A stretch of DNA of 64,000 nucleotides from Marinomonas transparens (GCF_016463975.1 NZ_JAEMNX010000024.1:1-64000), one strand, 5' to 3'; positions 33,419 to 42,564 are shown, counted from the stretch's first letter. Program-made: numbers and translations. Notes: generated by a model from the letters alone, not told the origin.

Positions 33419-34609
33419 ATGAAGCATTCAATCGTTCAAAATCCATTTCTTACGCTCGGTGATAATAGCGTTAAAATCACGTCTAAAGCCTTGAATAATA
33501 AGTCTTTAAGTGGCCTTCGTCTGGCGGTTAAGGATTTGTTTCATATGGCAGGTTTGCCAACCTCGGCGGGTAATCCTTCTTGGCTTGCCAGCCATGATAT
33601 TCCCACTCAAACCGCTTCAAGTGTGCAGGCATTACTGGATGCAGGGGCGGATTTTTGTGGCAAAACCATCACCGACGAATTGGCTTATAGTTTAAATGGT
33701 CAAAACATTCATTACGGAACACCATCAAACCCGGTGACACCAGACCGTCTCCCAGGTGGATCGTCATCGGGCTCGGTGGTGGCTGTTTCGTTAGGGCTCG
33801 CTGATATTGGTTTAGGTACGGATACCGGTGGCTCCATCCGCGTACCAGCAAGTTACAACGGCTTGTTTGGTTTGCGTCCAACCCATGGTGCGATTGCGGC
33901 GGATAATATGGTTGCCCTTGCGCCGTCTTTTGATACGGTTGGCTGGATCACAAAAGACTTGAACATCTTAGAGAAAACGGCTTCGGTACTCTTTAAAGGT
34001 CAAGTTAATCAAAAACTTAGTCATGTTTTGGTGGCAGATAACTTGATCGAAAGTGTGGCCCATGGCAAAGCGTTGCAAAAGCAATTTGAACGCTGGTTCT
34101 CACGCAGTGTTTTTTCGGCGGCTGCAATGGATATTTCAGTGCTAAATATCGACACTAAAGCATGGAAAACAGGCGAAACCTTCCGCACCCTGCAAGGTTC
34201 TGAAATATGGCAAGAGCATGGTGATTGGTTCATTCAGACAAACCCAGTCATGGCACCCGATATTCAGGCTCGTTTTCAATGGTGTGCAACCATTTCGGAC
34301 GACGAAATAAACGCCGCTCAACAACAAAGAAAGCAATTCACCGATTGGCTATTAGGTGCCATAGCAGGGTCCGTGCTTATTATCCCAACCACGCCCGGTT
34401 TATCGCCGTTATTTACCGCGTCAGATGATGAACTCGCCGACTATCGTAACCAGCTGATGGATTTAACGGCAATTGCAGGTTTAGCTGGGCTTCCGCAACT
34501 GCATTTACCGGTTTGTGAGTTGGATGGTGTACCTTGCGGATTGTCTCTGGTTGGCCCAAGAAACAGTGACCTAGAACTCATTCAAATAGCCAAGAAATTA
34601 ATGGAGTAG
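33419..34609 (+). CDS. Amidase-signature hydrolase
   Basis: A 396-residue amidase-signature enzyme with the Ser-cisSer-Lys triad visible: RLAVKDLF (K38), GGSSSGS (cis-Ser within 115-117) and GTDTGGSIR (nucleophile S139). It is shorter than the 450-residue allophanate or GatA type. In Klebsiella hpx clusters an AtzE-like amidase (HpxY) accompanies the oxamate hydrolase HpxW; here the amidase precedes a gamma-glutamyltransferase-family gene by 6 bases. The substrate could be an oxamate- or ureide-derived amide. It opens the five-gene operon behind the RpiR-type operator. Confidence 0.85.
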   Translation: MKHSIVQNPFLTLGDNSVKITSKALNNKSLSGLRLAVKDLFHMAGLPTSAGNPSWLASHDIPTQTASSVQALLDAGADFCGKTITDELAYSLNGQNIHYGTPSNPVTPDRLPGGSSSGSVVAVSLGLADIGLGTDTGGSIRVPASYNGLFGLRPTHGAIAADNMVALAPSFDTVGWITKDLNILEKTASVLFKGQVNQKLSHVLVADNLIESVAHGKALQKQFERWFSRSVFSAAAMDISVLNIDTKAWKTGETFRTLQGSEIWQEHGDWFIQTNPVMAPDIQARFQWCATISDDEINAAQQQRKQFTDWLLGAIAGSVLIIPTTPGLSPLFTASDDELADYRNQLMDLTAIAGLAGLPQLHLPVCELDGVPCGLSLVGPRNSDLELIQIAKKLME

Positions 34610-34615
34610 TGTGAC

Positions 34616-36205
34616 ATGAGCCAAAATGAAATAGCCTTTACTGCTCCGCATTTTAAGGCGACCGAGACAGGCAAAAAAATACTAGAGCAAGGTGGCACGG
34701 CGATTGAAGCCATGGTCGCAGCAGCGGCCTCGATTGCAGTGGCCTATCCACATATGAATGGTTTGGGTGGCGATGGTTTTTGGCTGATTAGCGAACCGGG
34801 CAAAGCGCCGATTGGCATTGATGCATCAGGCAAAGCGGCGCAATTAGCGACACTCGATTTTTATAAGGGTCACGACATCATTCCCACACGGGGCGGAAAA
34901 GCCGCCTTGACCATGGGCGGTGCCGTAGCCGGTTGGCAAGAAGCGTTAGCCGTTAGCCAAAACTGGCAGCCAAACTTACCTTTATCTAGCTTGTTAGGCG
35001 ACGCTATTTCCTATGCGAATCAAGGGCTTGATGTTACCAAAAGCTTTGTGGATGCCAGTGTAAAAACCTTTGATGACCTATCGCCGATGCAGGGCTTTAC
35101 GGATGCTTTCTTAACAGAAGGCAGTATTTATCAACAAGGCGATGCACTGACCTTACCGACCCTTGCAACCACGTTAGAACGCTTAGCGGAAAAAGGCCTA
35201 GAGGATTTTTACCAAGGGGAAACCGCGCAATTATTAGCGAAAGATTTAGCAGCCGCTGGTTCTCCGATTCGATTGGGCGATTTTCATTCTTACCAAGCGC
35301 AAAGAGTGGAACCGCTGCAAGTGAGCACCAGTGTTGGCAAACTTTATAACTTGCCAGCGCCGACCCAAGGCATCGCCTCATTATTGATTTTGGCCCTTTA
35401 TGATCGAATTTATGAGCAGGGTAAAACGTCGACAGACATGGCGCACTTACTGATTGAATCCACTAAGCAAGCCTTTATCGCACGTAATCTTTATGTCACC
35501 GATGAATCAAGATTAACCGCAGATTTGGCGGATTTATTAGCCGACGATTCACTGGCTAAGATGCTAAACAATATTTCTTTGGATAGCGCACAGCCTTGGC
35601 CTTATGAGGCAAAACAAGGGGACACCATTTGGATGGGCGCGTGTGACAATGAAGGCCGAATGGTCAGCTACATTCAAAGCCTGTATTGGGAGTTTGGCAG
35701 CGGTGTTGTTAGCCCTTCCACAGGCATTGTTTGGAATAATCGCGGCTCGTCTTTTTCGTTAGAAAAAGGCTCACTTCAAGAGCTTTCGCCGAATTTAAAG
35801 CCATTTCATACCTTGAACCCGGCTTTTGCAGAGTTAAAGGATGGTCGTCGTATCAGTTATGGCACCATGGGGGGCGAAGGCCAGCCGCAGACTCAAGCCG
35901 CGTTATTTAGTCGTTATGTTTATCACCAGATGCCATTAGATAAAGCCATAAGCGAAGGTCGTTGGCTGTTGGGTCGAACATGGGGAAGTGAAAGTCACAA
36001 TCTCAAAATGGAAGCGGATTTTGCCCGTGAAGCGGCAGATACGTTAATAAAACGCGGTCATGACCTTGTGGTCGTAGACTCTTGTAATGAATTGATGGGG
36101 CACGCCGGTGCGGTCGTGCTTCAGCCTGATGGACAAACAATCGCAGCGACGGACCCGCGTAGTGATGGGGCAGCCGTTACAGGTACGCATCTTAAAAGCA
36201 CATAG
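34616..36205 (+). CDS. Gamma-glutamyltransferase-family Ntn hydrolase, oxamate-amidohydrolase-like (HpxW-like)
   Basis: A 529-residue Ntn hydrolase that should self-cleave before threonine in GDTIWMGACDNEG (T337), giving large and small subunits. GGT signatures include AMVAAAASIAVAYPHMNGLGGDGFWLI and GGEGQPQTQAALFSRYV. There is no signal peptide, so it is cytoplasmic, unlike classical secreted GGT. In Klebsiella the homologous HpxW hydrolyses oxamate to oxalate and ammonium in allantoin breakdown. Here it lies with ureidoglycine aminotransferase-like and allantoate hydrolase-like genes, so the same role is the best guess. It begins 6 bases after the amidase. Confidence 0.85.
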   Translation: MSQNEIAFTAPHFKATETGKKILEQGGTAIEAMVAAAASIAVAYPHMNGLGGDGFWLISEPGKAPIGIDASGKAAQLATLDFYKGHDIIPTRGGKAALTMGGAVAGWQEALAVSQNWQPNLPLSSLLGDAISYANQGLDVTKSFVDASVKTFDDLSPMQGFTDAFLTEGSIYQQGDALTLPTLATTLERLAEKGLEDFYQGETAQLLAKDLAAAGSPIRLGDFHSYQAQRVEPLQVSTSVGKLYNLPAPTQGIASLLILALYDRIYEQGKTSTDMAHLLIESTKQAFIARNLYVTDESRLTADLADLLADDSLAKMLNNISLDSAQPWPYEAKQGDTIWMGACDNEGRMVSYIQSLYWEFGSGVVSPSTGIVWNNRGSSFSLEKGSLQELSPNLKPFHTLNPAFAELKDGRRISYGTMGGEGQPQTQAALFSRYVYHQMPLDKAISEGRWLLGRTWGSESHNLKMEADFAREAADTLIKRGHDLVVVDSCNELMGHAGAVVLQPDGQTIAATDPRSDGAAVTGTHLKST

Positions 36206-36247
36206 TTAAAAATATTCAAATAAGAGAACAAAAGTTAGGAGAAATAA

Positions 36248-37066
36248 ATGTCATTTTTGATGGAAAATATTTCCATGTTGTTAGCCATGATGGGCACTGG
36301 TGTGATCGGCGGTGTATTGGCTGGGTTGCTCGGTGTTGGCGGCGGTATTGTCATCGTGCCTGTGTTGTTTTTCATCTATCAAGGACTTGGTGTAAACAGT
36401 GACTCCGCTATGTTGGTGGCAACGGCCACCTCTCTTGCGACCATTATTCCTACTTCGATCAGTTCGATCCGTGCCCATCATGCGAAAGGCAATGTGGACT
36501 TCGCTTTGTTAAAACATTGGGGGGGATTTATCTTCGTTGGTGTGATGGTTGGTGGCTATGTGGTGACCAGCGTCAATGGTGAACTACTAACATTATTCTT
36601 TGGCATTATTGCTTGTTTGTCAGCATTGAACATGTTGTTTGCTCGCAAAGAAGCTTTGTTTTCATCCTTACCGGGCAAAACGGGACAGGGTGTTATTGCA
36701 ACGCTGGTGGGTTTATTCAGCAGCATGGTGGGCATTGGCGGCGGAACCTTGACCGTTCCGATTTTGACTTTTTGCAATTATCCAGCACATAGAGCGGTTG
36801 GAACGGCCGCCGCAGTGGGGCTGATCATTTCCTTACCGGGTGCTGTGACCATGTTGGTGATGGGTGAACGCCCATTAGACGCGCCTTTTGGTACCGTGGG
36901 TTTGGTGAACTTTATTGGGTTCGCATTCATTGTGCCACTAACGGTTTTATTTGCTCCTGTGGGAGCTGGGTTAGCGAGCCGTCTTGATGCGTCCAAGCTG
37001 AAGAAGGTGTTTGCCGTTGTGCTTATCTTTACTGGGTTACGCATGCTTTACCAAGTCATTTTTTAG
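36248..37066 (+). CDS. TauE/SafE-family membrane permease
   Basis: A 272-residue protein with eight or so hydrophobic helices and both TauE/SafE repeats: GVIGGVLAGLLGVGGGIVIVPVL and GLFSSMVGIGGGTLTVPIL. The family moves small anions such as sulfoacetate, sulfite or glyoxylate-type acids, in either direction. Placed between the oxamate-hydrolase-like gene and the aminotransferase gene, it may export an end product such as oxalate or import an acid; this is only context. It is separated by 42 bases from the previous gene and 9 from the next. Confidence 0.88.
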   Translation: MSFLMENISMLLAMMGTGVIGGVLAGLLGVGGGIVIVPVLFFIYQGLGVNSDSAMLVATATSLATIIPTSISSIRAHHAKGNVDFALLKHWGGFIFVGVMVGGYVVTSVNGELLTLFFGIIACLSALNMLFARKEALFSSLPGKTGQGVIATLVGLFSSMVGIGGGTLTVPILTFCNYPAHRAVGTAAAVGLIISLPGAVTMLVMGERPLDAPFGTVGLVNFIGFAFIVPLTVLFAPVGAGLASRLDASKLKKVFAVVLIFTGLRMLYQVIF

Positions 37067-37075
37067 GAGCTCATT

Positions 37076-38296
37076 ATGCAGTTGCTTTCTTTACCACCAA
37101 GATTATTAATGGGCCCCGGTCCGATCAACTGTTATCCGAGGGTTTTGACCGCCATGTCGACCCAGCTGGTTGGTCAATACGACCCGACCATGACCAGCTA
37201 CATGAATGAAGTCATGGAACTGTATCGCCGTGTATTTAATACCCAGAACCAACAGACCTTTTTGATTGATGGCACGTCTCGCGCAGGAATCGAAGCGGCG
37301 TTAGTGTCTTGCTTAGAACCGGGCGACAAGGTACTGATCCCTATTTTTGGTCGCTTTGGTCATCTGTTAGCAGAAATTGCCGAACGTGCCGATGCCGAAG
37401 TGCACACCATCGAAGTGCCGTGGGGTGACGTATTTGACCCTCAACAGATCGAAGACGCCATTAAAAAAGTACAACCTAAATTATTAGCCATTGTACAAGG
37501 TGATACCTCGACCACCATGTTGCAGCCGCTGGAAGAACTTGGCGATATTTGCCGCGCCCATGATGTGTTGTTTTACACAGATGCCACCGCGTCTATTGGT
37601 GGCAACCCGCTAGAAACGGATGCATGGAAGATAGATGCCGTGACCGTTGGTCTGCAAAAATGTTTGGGTGGTCCATCGGGCAGTGCGCCTATCACGTTGA
37701 GTGAACGTTTTGTTACTACGGTGCGAAAACGCGCTCATGTGGAAGCGGGTATTCGTGATGCCCATCATCAAGACTCTAGTGGAATGCGTATACGTTCTAA
37801 CTATTTTGATTTGCCCATGATCATGGATTACTGGGGTGAAGAACGCTTAAACCACCATACGGAAGCGGCGACCATGCTGTTTGGTTCCCGTGAATGTGCC
37901 ATAGGTTTACTGACAGAAGGCCAAGACGCCGTGCTTAAGCGCCACCAGTTAGCGGGCGATGCTATGTTGGCGGGCGTTCAGGCCATGGGGTTAGAGATCT
38001 TTGGTGATCTGAAACATAAAATGAACAACGTGGTGGGGGTCAACATTCCCGATCAAGTAGACGGCGAGCAAATCCGTCATGATTTACTGAACATCTTTAA
38101 CATCGAAATTGGCACCAGCTTTGGCCCATTAAAAGGCAAGGTATGGCGTATCGGCACCATGGGCTACAACGCTCGACAAGATGCCGTTCTGCACACCTTG
38201 CAATCTCTTGAAACCGTATTACGACGTGCTGGACATGGATTACCCGCAGGCGCGGCGGTTGACGCGGCCATGGCGCTTTATTCTGGAGATGAGTAA
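37076..38296 (+). CDS. PLP-dependent aminotransferase, (S)-ureidoglycine-glyoxylate type
   Basis: A 406-residue class V aminotransferase of the AGXT/PucG group: LLMGPGPINCYPRV at the start, TDATASIGG (D169), and VTVGLQKCLGGPSGSAP (PLP lysine K195). PucG/HpxJ transfers the amino group of ureidoglycine, giving oxalurate. The gene overlaps the next one by one base (TAATG), showing strong coupling with the allantoate hydrolase, which makes ureidoglycine. That pairing is the strongest sign of the ureide pathway in this operon. An alternative is alanine- or serine-glyoxylate aminotransferase. Confidence 0.87.
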   Translation: MQLLSLPPRLLMGPGPINCYPRVLTAMSTQLVGQYDPTMTSYMNEVMELYRRVFNTQNQQTFLIDGTSRAGIEAALVSCLEPGDKVLIPIFGRFGHLLAEIAERADAEVHTIEVPWGDVFDPQQIEDAIKKVQPKLLAIVQGDTSTTMLQPLEELGDICRAHDVLFYTDATASIGGNPLETDAWKIDAVTVGLQKCLGGPSGSAPITLSERFVTTVRKRAHVEAGIRDAHHQDSSGMRIRSNYFDLPMIMDYWGEERLNHHTEAATMLFGSRECAIGLLTEGQDAVLKRHQLAGDAMLAGVQAMGLEIFGDLKHKMNNVVGVNIPDQVDGEQIRHDLLNIFNIEIGTSFGPLKGKVWRIGTMGYNARQDAVLHTLQSLETVLRRAGHGLPAGAAVDAAMALYSGDE

Positions 38297-39522
38297 TGAT
38301 TGATTACGACAAAATCGCACAACAAGTCATGGCGCGTTGTGACGAGCTTGGCAACATCAGTCAGTCTGACACCTGTTTGGATCGCCGCTATTTGACCGCG
38401 GAGCATAAACAAGCCAATCAACTGGTTGGCGAGTGGATGGTGCAGGCGGGTATGACCTCTTGGCAAGACGAAGCGGGAAACCTACGGGGAAGTTTAGAAA
38501 GCAAAACCCCTAATGCGCCTCGTTTCTTGATGGGAAGTCATTTGGATACCGTGCCAAATGGCGGTAAATACGACGGCATGCTAGGGGTATTAACCCCGAT
38601 CTCCTTAATACAGGCGTTTAAAGAGCAATCTATAGATTTGCCTTTTCACCTTGATCTTGTTGGCTTTGGGGATGAAGAAGGCACCCGTTTTCGTTCGACT
38701 TTGTTAGGCAGTCGAGCACTGACAGGCCAATGGCCAAAAGAATGGGCGGAGGTAACAGACAGCGATGGCATTTGCTTAAAAGACGCCATGGCAGCGTTTG
38801 GTTTGGACTTTGACAAGGTACAAAATGCCGCCATCCACCAAGACGCCCTAATGGGCTATTTAGAGCTGCATATTGAACAAGGTCCAGTGCTAGAAAACGA
38901 AAATTTACCAGTTGGCGTGGTTAGCGCCATTGCTGGTGCAAAACGATTCGACTTAACGGTAACAGGCATGGCAGGTCACGCTGGAACCGTGCCTATGCCA
39001 TTACGCCAAGACGCGTTGTGTGCCGTGAGTGAGATGATCTTAGCGGTCGAAAAAGTGGCTCAAGAACACAAAATAGTGGCGACAGTAGGACAAATTAATA
39101 ACCGCCCGAACGGTGTGAATGTCATTTCAGGCGAGACTAACTTTTCGTTGGATATTCGCAGTGAATTTGACGACAAGCGAGACGCAGGCTTAGCGCAGAT
39201 TTTGTCGGATATTCAAGCCATTGCTGAACGCCGTAACGTCACTTTAGACATAAAACAAACCCACGCCGCCGATGCTGTACATTGCGACAAGAAGTTACAG
39301 TCTGCGCTTTGTCGTGCTATTCAAAAAGCGGGTTACGAACCACTAACTCTTCCTTCTGGCGCAGGCCACGATGCCATGGCGATTGCGGATATTTGCCCTG
39401 TTGCCATGTTGTTTATGCGTTGTGATAAAGGCATCAGTCATCATCCGGCGGAAGCGATCAACGCCGAAGATGTCTCTGCCAGCTTGGTGGTATTGGATCA
39501 CACATTACAGAGTTTGATCTAA
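38296..39522 (+). CDS. M20-family allantoate amidohydrolase / ureidase (AllC/HpxK-like)
   Basis: A 408-residue M20 amidase of the hydantoinase/carbamoylase group with metal ligands H82 in GSHLDTVPNGGKYDG, D93, E127/E128 in GFGDEEGTRF, and a dimerisation domain containing HIEQGPVLENENLPVGVVSAIAG. AllC-type members hydrolyse allantoate to ureidoglycine. It overlaps the aminotransferase gene, ends the amidase operon, and PuuE allantoinase is encoded 2 kb further on. N-carbamoyl-amino-acid hydrolase is the main alternative for this fold. Confidence 0.88.
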   Translation: MIDYDKIAQQVMARCDELGNISQSDTCLDRRYLTAEHKQANQLVGEWMVQAGMTSWQDEAGNLRGSLESKTPNAPRFLMGSHLDTVPNGGKYDGMLGVLTPISLIQAFKEQSIDLPFHLDLVGFGDEEGTRFRSTLLGSRALTGQWPKEWAEVTDSDGICLKDAMAAFGLDFDKVQNAAIHQDALMGYLELHIEQGPVLENENLPVGVVSAIAGAKRFDLTVTGMAGHAGTVPMPLRQDALCAVSEMILAVEKVAQEHKIVATVGQINNRPNGVNVISGETNFSLDIRSEFDDKRDAGLAQILSDIQAIAERRNVTLDIKQTHAADAVHCDKKLQSALCRAIQKAGYEPLTLPSGAGHDAMAIADICPVAMLFMRCDKGISHHPAEAINAEDVSASLVVLDHTLQSLI

Positions 39523-39743
39523 CGTTTTTTTGTGGCTATTCAGGCATAACGCCTCGCTCCCCGAGCAGGCTCGAAGAATCGCTCTGGCGTTGTATCCAAT
39601 GACACTTGAATGAAATAAATATGAACAAGCGAGTAAAGGTTTTCATGTGTTTAATTGGCGCTGACATGTTGAGGAACGAGGCAATGTGCAAGCCAATTGA
39701 ATTGCATGGAGGTTTATGATTACGGTAAATAGAGGGGTATTCG

Positions 39744-40109
39744 ATGAGATTTACGCGCATTTTTAACGATGATCAGGGCAAGAGCCACTTTGGTGATTTG
39801 AATATAGCGGTTCGTGATGGTGGCCCAATTGGTTTTTTGTCAGAGCGCTTTCCCGTTGGCGAGATGATCTTTCGCGAAACCCCAAGCGACTACGATTTTA
39901 AATGGCACCCAGCACCACAGCGCCAATTGCTGTTTATTATCAAGGGAAGCTGTGAATTCATGGTGTCATCTGGTGAAACGCGCCAATTCAGCGGTGGCGA
40001 TGTTCTGCTACTGGAAGACACCCAAGGCGAAGGTCATTGCAGCAAGGCCCTGAACAATGAAATCCGCCATTCGATTTTTGTCACCGTGCCGGAAGATGTG
40101 GTGTTTTAG
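39744..40109 (+). CDS. Small cupin protein
   Basis: A 121-residue single-domain cupin with QLLFIIKGSCEFMVSSGETRQFSGGDVLLLEDTQGEGHCSKAL. The usual first histidine pair is reduced to one (KWHPAP) and the second motif keeps GxGH, so metal binding may be incomplete. It resembles uncharacterised cupins near ureide and amino-acid genes. GAGGGG precedes the ATG. It stands between the ureide operon and the fic gene and converges on fic. The function is unknown. Confidence 0.75.
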   Translation: MRFTRIFNDDQGKSHFGDLNIAVRDGGPIGFLSERFPVGEMIFRETPSDYDFKWHPAPQRQLLFIIKGSCEFMVSSGETRQFSGGDVLLLEDTQGEGHCSKALNNEIRHSIFVTVPEDVVF

Positions 40110-40132
40110 CTGCTAGAGACAAGGTGAAATCA

Positions 40133-41482
40133 TTAAGTCCTGTCTGATTTTAATCTCTGCATAAGATCAGACGGGGCAAGGTAGAGTTTTGTTCGTCCGT
40201 CTTTTGTTTCTAATAGTAACTTTAGAGAAACCAATTTGGTTAGGTATGTTCTCGCTGTATTTTCTGACACATCATAAGAGCTAGCAATTTCTTTTGCTGT
40301 AAATATCCTGCCTGGCTCTTTGGTGCCTTTCTTGATGATATCTTTTTGAACAAAATTTAAGGAATGGTTGTAGCCAGAATTTTCTAGAAGCGTAAGAACT
40401 TGGTTGAACTCTTCGGTTTTTTGTTGCAAATATCGCTGTAGTTCATCGAATGCGGATAAAATAATGTCTAGCTGAAAATCAATGAAATAGGTTAGGTCAT
40501 TTTGATCCTTTTCCGTGTACATATAAGACAGCCCATACCCTTTGGGGTCGTCTTTTAATAATTTACTGATGGATACGTAACGAAATAATTCATAGTCGCT
40601 TTTAAGCATAAACCAATAGAACAAGGCCCTTGCTGTCCTACCATTACCGTCTCTAAATGGGTGCTCATAACCGATCATGAAATGGAGAATAATGGCTTTG
40701 ATGACTGGAGCAATAAATTGGCCGCCATTGGAACCTGAATGATCTGTGTTGGCGAAGTCGCATAGCATTTGGAGTCGAGTGGGGATTTGGTTATAGCATG
40801 GAGGCTGGTGGGCGATTTCTCCTGTTGTATCTTCTACATAGATGTCGTCATTTTGTCTGAATTCGCCGGGTACCACATTGTTTTCCGTGGTCTTTATTGT
40901 TGCTATCTTGTGAAAATCTAGAATCAGGTCAACAGTAAGGTCATTTTTTGACTGTCTTTCTGCATGTCTCAGTAAGAAGAAGTTGTTGAGGATCATTCTT
41001 TCATCCTCATCAATAGGGTCCCGTTCTTCTTCTAACATTTTTTTCGCTACTTCTCTGGTCGTAGAAGCGCCTTCAAGTTGAGCGCTGGTGATGGCTTCTT
41101 CCATCACTAATGAAGAAACGAGAAATTTTTGCTGAATATTTTTGGAAACTGGATTGTCTGCTATTGCCCCAATACTTCCACCAGCGATTTTTATTACCTG
41201 ATGTAGTTTTGCTTCCATAGAGTGGGTGATGGAATACGAAAAAGGAATGTTTTTTTCATCCGTTATTGTGATGACTTTTTCCTGCATTGCTCTATGGAAT
41301 TTTACTGCGAGCCAAATATTTTTTGCATCAGCTCTTGGAACACGCCATTTGAGTTGGTCCCAGTGTAAATACCTGCCTTTATCGTCGGTCGCTTTATGAG
41401 ATGTGATAAATGCCGATAAAGCAGACAAATCTATTTTATCAATATGAAACTCAGGGGCTCTTTCTACGCTTCCCTTTGACAT
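40133..41482 (-). CDS. Fic-family AMP transferase with N-terminal inhibitory motif
   Basis: A 449-residue Fic protein. Residues 274-282 are the catalytic HPFRDGNGR. S133-x-x-x-E137-G138 (SAQLEG) is the inhibitory (S/T)xxxE(G/N) motif placed before the Fic core, making this a class II enzyme. The C-terminal 80 residues form a winged-helix-like domain (RIFTAKEIASSYDVSENTARTYLTKLVS). Fic proteins of this type attach AMP to Thr/Ser/Tyr targets or reverse it, and several control their own DNA. The ATG at 41482 is preferred over an in-frame TTG three codons upstream. No antitoxin-like partner is adjacent; inhibition is built in. Confidence 0.9.
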   Translation of the reverse strand: MSKGSVERAPEFHIDKIDLSALSAFITSHKATDDKGRYLHWDQLKWRVPRADAKNIWLAVKFHRAMQEKVITITDEKNIPFSYSITHSMEAKLHQVIKIAGGSIGAIADNPVSKNIQQKFLVSSLVMEEAITSAQLEGASTTREVAKKMLEEERDPIDEDERMILNNFFLLRHAERQSKNDLTVDLILDFHKIATIKTTENNVVPGEFRQNDDIYVEDTTGEIAHQPPCYNQIPTRLQMLCDFANTDHSGSNGGQFIAPVIKAIILHFMIGYEHPFRDGNGRTARALFYWFMLKSDYELFRYVSISKLLKDDPKGYGLSYMYTEKDQNDLTYFIDFQLDIILSAFDELQRYLQQKTEEFNQVLTLLENSGYNHSLNFVQKDIIKKGTKEPGRIFTAKEIASSYDVSENTARTYLTKLVSLKLLLETKDGRTKLYLAPSDLMQRLKSDRT

Positions 41483-41521
41483 ATAACTCAAATTCCTAAA
41501 ATTGCGTTATGAATGACTTAT

Positions 41522-41560
41522 AATGACATTTTTAGTGTTAATGTCAATTAACCATGTCAA
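41522..41560. promoter_or_regulatory. Repeated AATGACATT / AATGTCA motifs upstream of fic
   Basis: AATGACATT (41522-41530), AATGTCA (41540-41546) and CATGTCAA (41553-41560) form an inverted pair and a third direct copy about 40-80 bases before the fic start. They may be an operator for the winged-helix domain of the Fic protein itself or for another regulator. Confidence 0.4.
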
Positions 41561-41598
41561 ATAAAAAAGGAGCAATACTGTAGCGGTATTGCTCCTTT
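41561..41598 (-). terminator. Terminator of the allantoinase gene
   Basis: A 13-bp perfect stem, AAAGGAGCAATAC with GTATTGCTCCTTT, closes a 7-base loop. On the minus strand it is followed by TTTTAT. It ends the puuE transcript. Confidence 0.88.
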
Positions 41599-41619
41599 GT
41601 TCTTTTCTCATTTTATCTA

Positions 41620-42564
41620 CTAAAGCTCTGGCGGATGGTTTTGTATCCAGTGGTCGGCAATGTCTTCCCGTTTAGCGATCCAAACATGGTCATGAGATTG
41701 CACATAATCTAAGAAACGCTTTAATGCCATGAAGCGGCTGGGTTTGCCTAGGGTTCGGCAGTGCATGCCAATGGACATCATTTTTGGTGCGGTGGCGCCC
41801 TCTTCGTATAAACAATCAAAGTTGTCTTTTAGATACTGGAAAAACTCTTCTCCATGGCTGAATCCGTAAGGTGAAGCAAAACGCATGTCGTTGCAGTCTA
41901 GGGTGTAGGGCACAATCAAATGCGGTTTGGTTTTATTTTCACCATCATGAAGAGCGTCTTCATGATGAGGGACTTGTACCCAATAGGGTAGGTCGTCGCC
42001 GTAGTTGTCTGAGTCGTATTTTAGTTGGGTTTGTTCTGCGACGAGGGCGCGGGTGTTTGGCGAATCGCGTCCTGTGTACCAGCCGGTGGGCTTTACCCCA
42101 GTAACGTGTTCGATAAGCGCCAGTGCTTCGCGCATGTGTTCGCGCTCTTGCTCAATGGGCATGTCTTGGTAATGAATCCATTTTAAGCCATGACAGACGA
42201 TTTCATGATTGCCATCCACGAAGGCTTTGGCAATGTCTGGGTTACGTTGTAGGGCCGTTGCGACGGCAAAGATAGAAAGTGGTAAACCTCGGCGTTCAAA
42301 TTCATTCAGGATACGCCATACGCCAGCCCGAGAACCGTATTCGTAGAGGGACTCCATGCTCATGTGGCGGTCTTTATAGGCTTGAGCGCCGAACATTTCC
42401 GATAGGAAGGTTTCTGAATGTTCGTCCCCATGTAGTACGCAATTTTCACCGCCTTCTTCGAAGTTCAATACGAACTGTAACGCCACGCGAGCCTTGTTAG
42501 GCCAGTTTACTTTTGGTGGCTGACGGCCGTAGCCAGCGTGGTCTCTTTCTAGATAATGTTTCAT
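41620..42564 (-). CDS. puuE: Allantoinase, polysaccharide-deacetylase type (PuuE)
   Basis: A 314-residue NodB-fold protein with the PuuE signatures DHAGYGRQPPKVNWPNKARVALQFVLNFEEGGE, an EIVCHG segment and GWYTGRDSPNTR, and a late IGMHCRTLGKPSRF. PuuE is the metal-independent allantoinase, opening allantoin to allantoate. The start at 42564 has GAGGG 8 bases before it; an upstream ATG lacks an SD. The adjacent GntR gene runs in the same direction, 65 bases upstream. The enzyme would feed the allantoate amidohydrolase encoded at 38.3-39.5 kb. Confidence 0.92.
   Translation of the reverse strand: MKHYLERDHAGYGRQPPKVNWPNKARVALQFVLNFEEGGENCVLHGDEHSETFLSEMFGAQAYKDRHMSMESLYEYGSRAGVWRILNEFERRGLPLSIFAVATALQRNPDIAKAFVDGNHEIVCHGLKWIHYQDMPIEQEREHMREALALIEHVTGVKPTGWYTGRDSPNTRALVAEQTQLKYDSDNYGDDLPYWVQVPHHEDALHDGENKTKPHLIVPYTLDCNDMRFASPYGFSHGEEFFQYLKDNFDCLYEEGATAPKMMSIGMHCRTLGKPSRFMALKRFLDYVQSHDHVWIAKREDIADHWIQNHPPEL

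Noticed and set aside
34225..36481. Several further open frames over the amidase, gamma-glutamyltransferase and permease genes
   Set aside because: They lie fully inside well-supported genes in other frames and show neither SD sequences nor family motifs.
39548..39591. attC-like arrangement: AACGCC ... GGCGTT around a GC-rich core after the allantoate hydrolase gene
   Set aside because: The outer arms match an integron recombination site superficially, but the inner boxes are direct (TCGCTC) and not complementary, the R boxes break the RYYYAAC/GTTRRRY rule, and no integrase or cassette array is nearby.
40133..41560. Toxin-antitoxin pair formed by Fic and a small neighbour
   Set aside because: The inhibitory motif is inside the Fic protein itself, and no small antitoxin gene is found on either side.
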